Assembly (NCBI GenBank): GCA_031553655.1
Contig: JAVBLG010000133.1
Span: forward strand, 1 to 15,652
Source of the DNA: JAVBLG01 sp031553655
Lineage (GTDB): Bacteria; Desulfobacterota; Desulfovibrionia; Desulfovibrionales; Desulfovibrionaceae
Direction: 5' to 3'
Length of the DNA: 15,652 bases
The position numbers were made by a program, and so were the translations under genes. The notes under the pieces are model-generated. The model did no database searches, was not told the DNA's origin, and saw only the letters and a list, made by a program, of their open reading frames with translations. Each line of letters opens with the position of its first letter. Position 1 is the stretch's first letter. Below, one piece after another: positions 12,428 through 15,652 of the stretch.

Positions 12428-13552
12428 ATGTTTATCAAACAAGAATTTTTGGTAAAGGGCGATGGACTGGGGGAAGAGGGAAACCCCTTTTTGCAAAAAG
12501 GGGTTTCCCTCATCCCCCAGTCCATCGCCAAAGCCGTAAGCGGCGGGGCGGATAGCCTGTATGCTATGCTGCTCCTGAAAGAGCTTGGGCACAGGGTAAC
12601 AGCTTTGCATGGCCGATTTCTGAGCAATGCTCCAGAGTGCCCACCGGGACTGCCCGAGACATGCCGCAAGCTGGGTGTGGAACTACGAGTTCTTGATCTA
12701 CGCGCCGAATTCCATTCTCTGGTGATCCAGCCATTCATCAAATCCTACTTGGCCGGGGAAACGCCCAACCCCTGTGTGCGCTGCAATGCCGCGATCAAAT
12801 TCGGCCTGCTGCTCGACGCCGCGATGGAGATGGGAACACAATGTCTGGCCACGGGGCACTATGCAGCTCTGGTTGCGCATGAACACTATGGGCGTGCTTT
12901 GCGCTCCGCCGCCGACAAAAGCAAAGATCAAAGCTATTGTCTGGCCATGCTACCGCGCGAGCGCCTTGAGCGCGCGGTTTTCCCCTTGTCCAGCATGAAT
13001 AAAACCGACATTCTGGCCGATTTGCAAAAACGTGGTATGGCTGCACCCATATCGGCTGAAAGTCAAGATATATGCTTTGTGCCCGGCAACGATTATCGCG
13101 CACTTGTAGCGGATAGGGGGGCCCCTTCACCTCCAGGCCCGATCTTTTTACTGGAAGACGGCGCGCGGAAGGAAATAGCCCGCCACAAGGGCCTGTGGCA
13201 ATATACCGAAGGCCAGCGCCGGGGTTTGAATATTGCCCACAGCGAGCCGCTGTATGTTATCGGCAAGGATATCGTCGCCAATGCTCTGCTGGTGGGGCCA
13301 AAAGAAGCCGTTTTCAGAAGGGAATGCCGGGCCACGCAACTAAACTACCTTGCGCCCTTTGAATTATGGCCCGAAAAAATTTACGCGCGCATACGCTACA
13401 GGCAAAAAAGCTCTTTGGCTACCGTTATAGAGGTGAGTCAAGACGAAATAAGCTTTGCCTTTGCCGAGCCGCAAATGCTCTCCGCACCCGGGCAGGCTGC
13501 TGTTTTTTATGACGAAAACGGCTGTGTGCTCGGTGGGGCCATTCTTGTGTAG
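12428..13552 (+). CDS. mnmA: tRNA-specific 2-thiouridylase MnmA with an unusual N-terminus
   Basis: MnmA uses ATP and a sulfur relay to make 2-thiouridine at position 34 of tRNA-Lys, tRNA-Glu and tRNA-Gln. The ATP loop SGGADS (38-43), the nucleophile Cys116 in TPNPCVRCN, ATGHYA, and the second catalytic Cys216 in AESQDICFV are all present, so the enzyme should be active. Normally the ATP loop begins near residue 9-13. Here 24 codons (residues 11-34) are supplied by a 72-bp palindrome. AAGG lies only a few bases before ATG 12428, so initiation may be weak, and no other good start exists before the ATP loop. The 3' end overlaps the convergent exporter gene by 46 bases. Confidence 0.9.
   Translation: MFIKQEFLVKGDGLGEEGNPFLQKGVSLIPQSIAKAVSGGADSLYAMLLLKELGHRVTALHGRFLSNAPECPPGLPETCRKLGVELRVLDLRAEFHSLVIQPFIKSYLAGETPNPCVRCNAAIKFGLLLDAAMEMGTQCLATGHYAALVAHEHYGRALRSAADKSKDQSYCLAMLPRERLERAVFPLSSMNKTDILADLQKRGMAAPISAESQDICFVPGNDYRALVADRGAPSPPGPIFLLEDGARKEIARHKGLWQYTEGQRRGLNIAHSEPLYVIGKDIVANALLVGPKEAVFRRECRATQLNYLAPFELWPEKIYARIRYRQKSSLATVIEVSQDEISFAFAEPQMLSAPGQAAVFYDENGCVLGGAILV
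12458..12529. repeat. 72-bp near-perfect palindrome within mnmA
   Basis: The two 36-base arms match at 35 of 36 positions around a centre between 12493 and 12494, with no loop. The outer arms are GGCGATGGACTGGGGG and its complement. The inner core is GGGAAACCCCTTTTTG and its complement. The element is exactly 24 codons, begins on a codon boundary and has no stop in the mnmA frame. A related palindrome is at 15612-15652. This looks like a dispersed palindromic element. Confidence 0.9.
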
Positions 13553-14664
13553 CGCAGCGCCGCCACAATAATACCCAACCCTGCGAAAATCAGTAGCGGC
13601 CAAAAATCCGGCCAGATGTCGGCAATACCGTTGCCTTTAAGTAAAATCCCCTTGGCCAAACGGCTGAAATAGGTCAGGGGCAGCATATGACCTATGGCTC
13701 TGGCCCATTCAGGCATGCCGAGAAAGGGAAACATAAAGCCTGAAAGCATCATGTTGGGCATGAAGTAAAAAACCGACATATGCAAAGCCTGGGCTTGGCT
13801 TTGGGCCAATGAGGCAATGAAAACGCCCGCGCACACATTGGTAAGCGTAAAAATAACTGTGGCCACAAACAGCGGCGCAAGATTTCCCAAAAAAGGCGAA
13901 TGGAAAATAAAGCGTGCCGCCAGCATTACCACCCCGGCCTGTAAAAGTCCGATAGCTGTAAAAAACAAAATCTTCCCGGCCATCACTTCAAGACCGCGTT
14001 CCTCCGGCACGGCCTGATTACCGCGCATGAAAGACAGAGCGGTCATCATAACCAGAGCAAGGGTAAGAACCATGCCCAGAAGGCCGGGAACGATATTGTA
14101 GTGAGTCAGGCTTTCAGGATTATACAGTCTATGGATGATGATCGAAAAAACCGGCTCACCCACCCCCGCGCCCAAACCTGCCCCTCGCGCGGCGTCCGCA
14201 AGAGGCCACTGTTCGCGCTGAAGAGCAAAAAGCGGCAAATTGACGGCGGCGGCCAAAGCGTTGTTTACCGTCAGCGGGTCAGTGGCATCAGCTTCAAGCA
14301 AAATGGCCGGATTTTCCCCGCGCAGCACTCTTCGATCAAAATCGGAAGGAATATTGAGCACAAAAGGCAATTCGCCTCTGGACAGCGCCCGTTGCCCGGC
14401 TTCTTCATTTTCCAACTTTGCCGCTATTTTAAAGTAGCCGGTATTTTCCATGGCGGAAAGCACCGCGCGTGAAAAAGGACCGGATTCCCCGCAAAGCACG
14501 CCCAGCGGCAAATGCCTGGGGTCGCCGTTTACGGCAAATCCGAATAACAGCAACTGCAGAAGGGGCATGCCAATAAGCATTCCCAAGGGAAGACGCTCGC
14601 GGAGCATCCCGGCAAAGGCTTCAATAATGGCGGCACGCCAGTTGAAGCGAAAGAATTGAAGCAA
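13507..14664 (-). CDS. ABC-2 type exporter permease (YbhR/YbhS/YhhJ-like)
   Basis: This is an inner-membrane permease of an exporter. It has one N-terminal membrane segment (about 26-46), a large periplasmic domain (about 47-185) and then about five membrane segments. Recognisable ones are VPGLLGMVLTLALVMMTALSF, a pair around FFTAIGLLQAGVVMLAARF and FVATVIFTLTNVCAGVFIAS, and a loop with the family motif FYFMPNMMLSGFMFPFLGMP followed by LPLTYFSRLAKGILL. The start is a TTG at 14664 preceded by AGGGGG. It begins eight bases after the HlyD-like gene stop, so the two form an operon. Its last residues are encoded within the end of mnmA on the other strand. The substrate is unknown; related systems export drugs or organic ions. 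Confidence 0.88.
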   Translation of the reverse strand: MLQFFRFNWRAAIIEAFAGMLRERLPLGMLIGMPLLQLLLFGFAVNGDPRHLPLGVLCGESGPFSRAVLSAMENTGYFKIAAKLENEEAGQRALSRGELPFVLNIPSDFDRRVLRGENPAILLEADATDPLTVNNALAAAVNLPLFALQREQWPLADAARGAGLGAGVGEPVFSIIIHRLYNPESLTHYNIVPGLLGMVLTLALVMMTALSFMRGNQAVPEERGLEVMAGKILFFTAIGLLQAGVVMLAARFIFHSPFLGNLAPLFVATVIFTLTNVCAGVFIASLAQSQAQALHMSVFYFMPNMMLSGFMFPFLGMPEWARAIGHMLPLTYFSRLAKGILLKGNGIADIWPDFWPLLIFAGLGIIVAALRYTRMAPPSTQPFSS

Positions 14665-14672
14665 GTTTCCCC

Positions 14673-15652
14673 CTAAGGCAATAGGACCTTCAGCGGCTGC
14701 CCTGGGTGCAATTCCACCTTACTGTCAACCGGGCGAGCCTCAATCATGAAAACCAGTTTGGATCTGGTTTCATTGCTGTAGATGACCGGCGGCGTATATT
14801 CGGCCTTGGGTGAAATATATTCCACCACAAGTTCCACTGGTTCGTTTATGCCGTCCACAATGGCGTGCGCTTTTTGCAACATTCCGGTTTTACTGAAAAT
14901 ACCCTCAGGCACAAAAAAGCGTACCTTGACGTTTTCCGGTGGCAAAATTTGCACAACAGGGCTGCCCGCCCGCACCAGCTCGCCCGTCCGGTAAATAATG
15001 TCAGTAACTATGCCGGAACGCGGCGAAACCGGTTTTTTCTGCGCTATGCGCCATTTGGCCAGGTCCATGGCCACTTCGGCCGCGCGCGCCTCGGCCTGTT
15101 TGGCCGCCACAATATCCTCGCGCCCAGGAAGGCGGGCCACGTCAAGCTGACGCATAAGCTCAAGCACCTTGGCCTCATTGCGCTCATGTTCCGACTGGCT
15201 CTTTTCCAGATCGGCCTGGGATACCCCCTTGGACTTAATGATGGCCTTGTCGCGGTTATACTGCTGCCGAGAATGCCAAGCCGTAGCCTTGGCCTGGGCC
15301 AGTTGCTGCTCAAGCACTGCTATCTCCGGTTGGCGGCGGCCTTTCAGCAAATCCGCCAGTTCGCCCCTGGCCTCTTCCAGGCGCTGCTCGGCCCTGGATT
15401 TCTCGTATTCTTCCTCATCGGTCTCCAGCACAAAAAGCTCGTTACCGGCGTCTACCACCTGACCTTTTTTAACCTTCATCTCCATTAGACGCCCGCCTAT
15501 GGACGGGGCGACATAAACAAAGTCCCCCTCGGCATATCCCTGGAAAGAGCGCCCAGTATCAGTGCAGCCGCCTGCCAGGAGGAGCGGAATGAGGAGAAGA
15601 GGGAGAAGCGCGGGGGAAGGAGGGAAAAACTTTTTGAAAAAAGTTTTTCCCT
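14673..15652 (-). CDS. HlyD/YbhG-like periplasmic adaptor lipoprotein, 5' end cut by the window
   Basis: The product links an inner-membrane ABC exporter to an outer-membrane channel. It has a biotinyl-lipoyl-like start (GDFVYVAPSIGGRLMEMKVKKGQVVDAGNELF), a long coiled coil (about 90 residues rich in Glu, Ala, Gln and Leu), and then the second lipoyl half and beta-barrel with SGIVTDIIYRTGELVRAGSPV. An ATG at 15485 is in frame, but coding clearly continues upstream. A hydrophobic run ending in LLLAGGC (about 15573) is a lipoprotein signal with its lipobox cysteine, so the true start is beyond base 15652. In frame upstream of that, the palindrome at 15621-15652 encodes KTFFKKFF, a plausible positively charged signal-peptide start. 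It shares an operon with the permease. Confidence 0.85.
   Translation of the reverse strand, partial: GKTFFKKFFPPSPALLPLLLIPLLLAGGCTDTGRSFQGYAEGDFVYVAPSIGGRLMEMKVKKGQVVDAGNELFVLETDEEEYEKSRAEQRLEEARGELADLLKGRRQPEIAVLEQQLAQAKATAWHSRQQYNRDKAIIKSKGVSQADLEKSQSEHERNEAKVLELMRQLDVARLPGREDIVAAKQAEARAAEVAMDLAKWRIAQKKPVSPRSGIVTDIIYRTGELVRAGSPVVQILPPENVKVRFFVPEGIFSKTGMLQKAHAIVDGINEPVELVVEYISPKAEYTPPVIYSNETRSKLVFMIEARPVDSKVELHPGQPLKVLLP
15612..15652. repeat. Second palindrome, related to the one in mnmA, cut by the window end
   Basis: AGGGAAAAACTTTTT (15621-15635) pairs perfectly with AAAAAGTTTTTCCCT (15638-15652) around GA. To the left, GGGGGAAGG (15612-15620) matches the GGGGGAAG that flanks the core of the mnmA palindrome. 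The right outer arm would lie past the window. Both share the plan GGGGGAAG(G)AGGGAAA-n4-TTTTTG, so they are members of one family. Confidence 0.8.

Noticed and set aside
12458..12529. The mnmA palindrome as a terminator of the transporter operon
   Set aside because: Neither the full nor the inner stem is followed by a T-run, and no usable mnmA start lies after it. It cannot be excluded that it slows transcription.
1..15652. CRISPR arrays, rRNA genes or insertion-sequence transposases
   Set aside because: No regularly spaced repeats with unique spacers, no rRNA sequence and no transposase gene were seen.

Overview
The window looks like GC-moderate proteobacterial DNA, most likely a Desulfovibrio-like member of the Desulfovibrionaceae. 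That assignment rests on the general look of the housekeeping proteins, not on a search. It has two parts. Bases 1 to about 7757 are the right-hand portion of an integrative mobilizable element. Bases about 7758 to 15652 are ordinary chromosome.

The mobile part ends against a tandem pair of minus-strand tRNA genes, tRNA-Gln(CTG) then tRNA-Glu(TTC). The 3' end of tRNA-Glu faces a tyrosine integrase (6322-7542), the usual layout of an element inserted in a tRNA 3' end. No second copy of the tRNA 3' end lies in the window, so the left end is outside it. Reading leftwards from the integrase: a small helix-turn-helix, excisionase-like gene; a divergent unknown zinc-finger protein of 384 aa; a ColE1-type transfer origin with a perfect CTGGCTTA nic match; mobC; the relaxase gene mobA; one or two mobA-overlapping reading frames; and a four-gene cargo block. 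The cargo is a 108-aa protein, a phosphoribosyltransferase-like protein, a minimal nucleotidyltransferase (DUF6036-like) and a 173-aa unknown protein in two overlapping pairs. It resembles a toxin-antitoxin or defence cassette, but no function can be proven.

The chromosomal part holds, on the minus strand, dut then argD. On the plus strand is a polar amino-acid ABC importer (binding protein, permease, ATPase) followed by the tRNA 2-thiouridylase gene mnmA. Converging on it from the right, on the minus strand, are a lipoprotein-type HlyD/YbhG-like adaptor, cut by the window end, and an ABC-2 exporter permease.

Three things stand out. (1) mobC is split by a +1 frameshift lying exactly in a tract of 10-bp repeats. 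Removing one of two identical adjacent 10-bp units restores a full MobC, so the tract looks like a reversible on/off switch for mobilization. (2) A 72-bp near-perfect palindrome (35 of 36 pairs) sits in frame, codon-aligned, in the N-terminus of mnmA just before the ATP-binding loop, in the manner of Rickettsia palindromic elements. A related palindrome at the window end overlaps the signal-peptide region of the HlyD-like gene. (3) The ColE1-type relaxase carries H-D-H where the ColE1 family has H-E-N.
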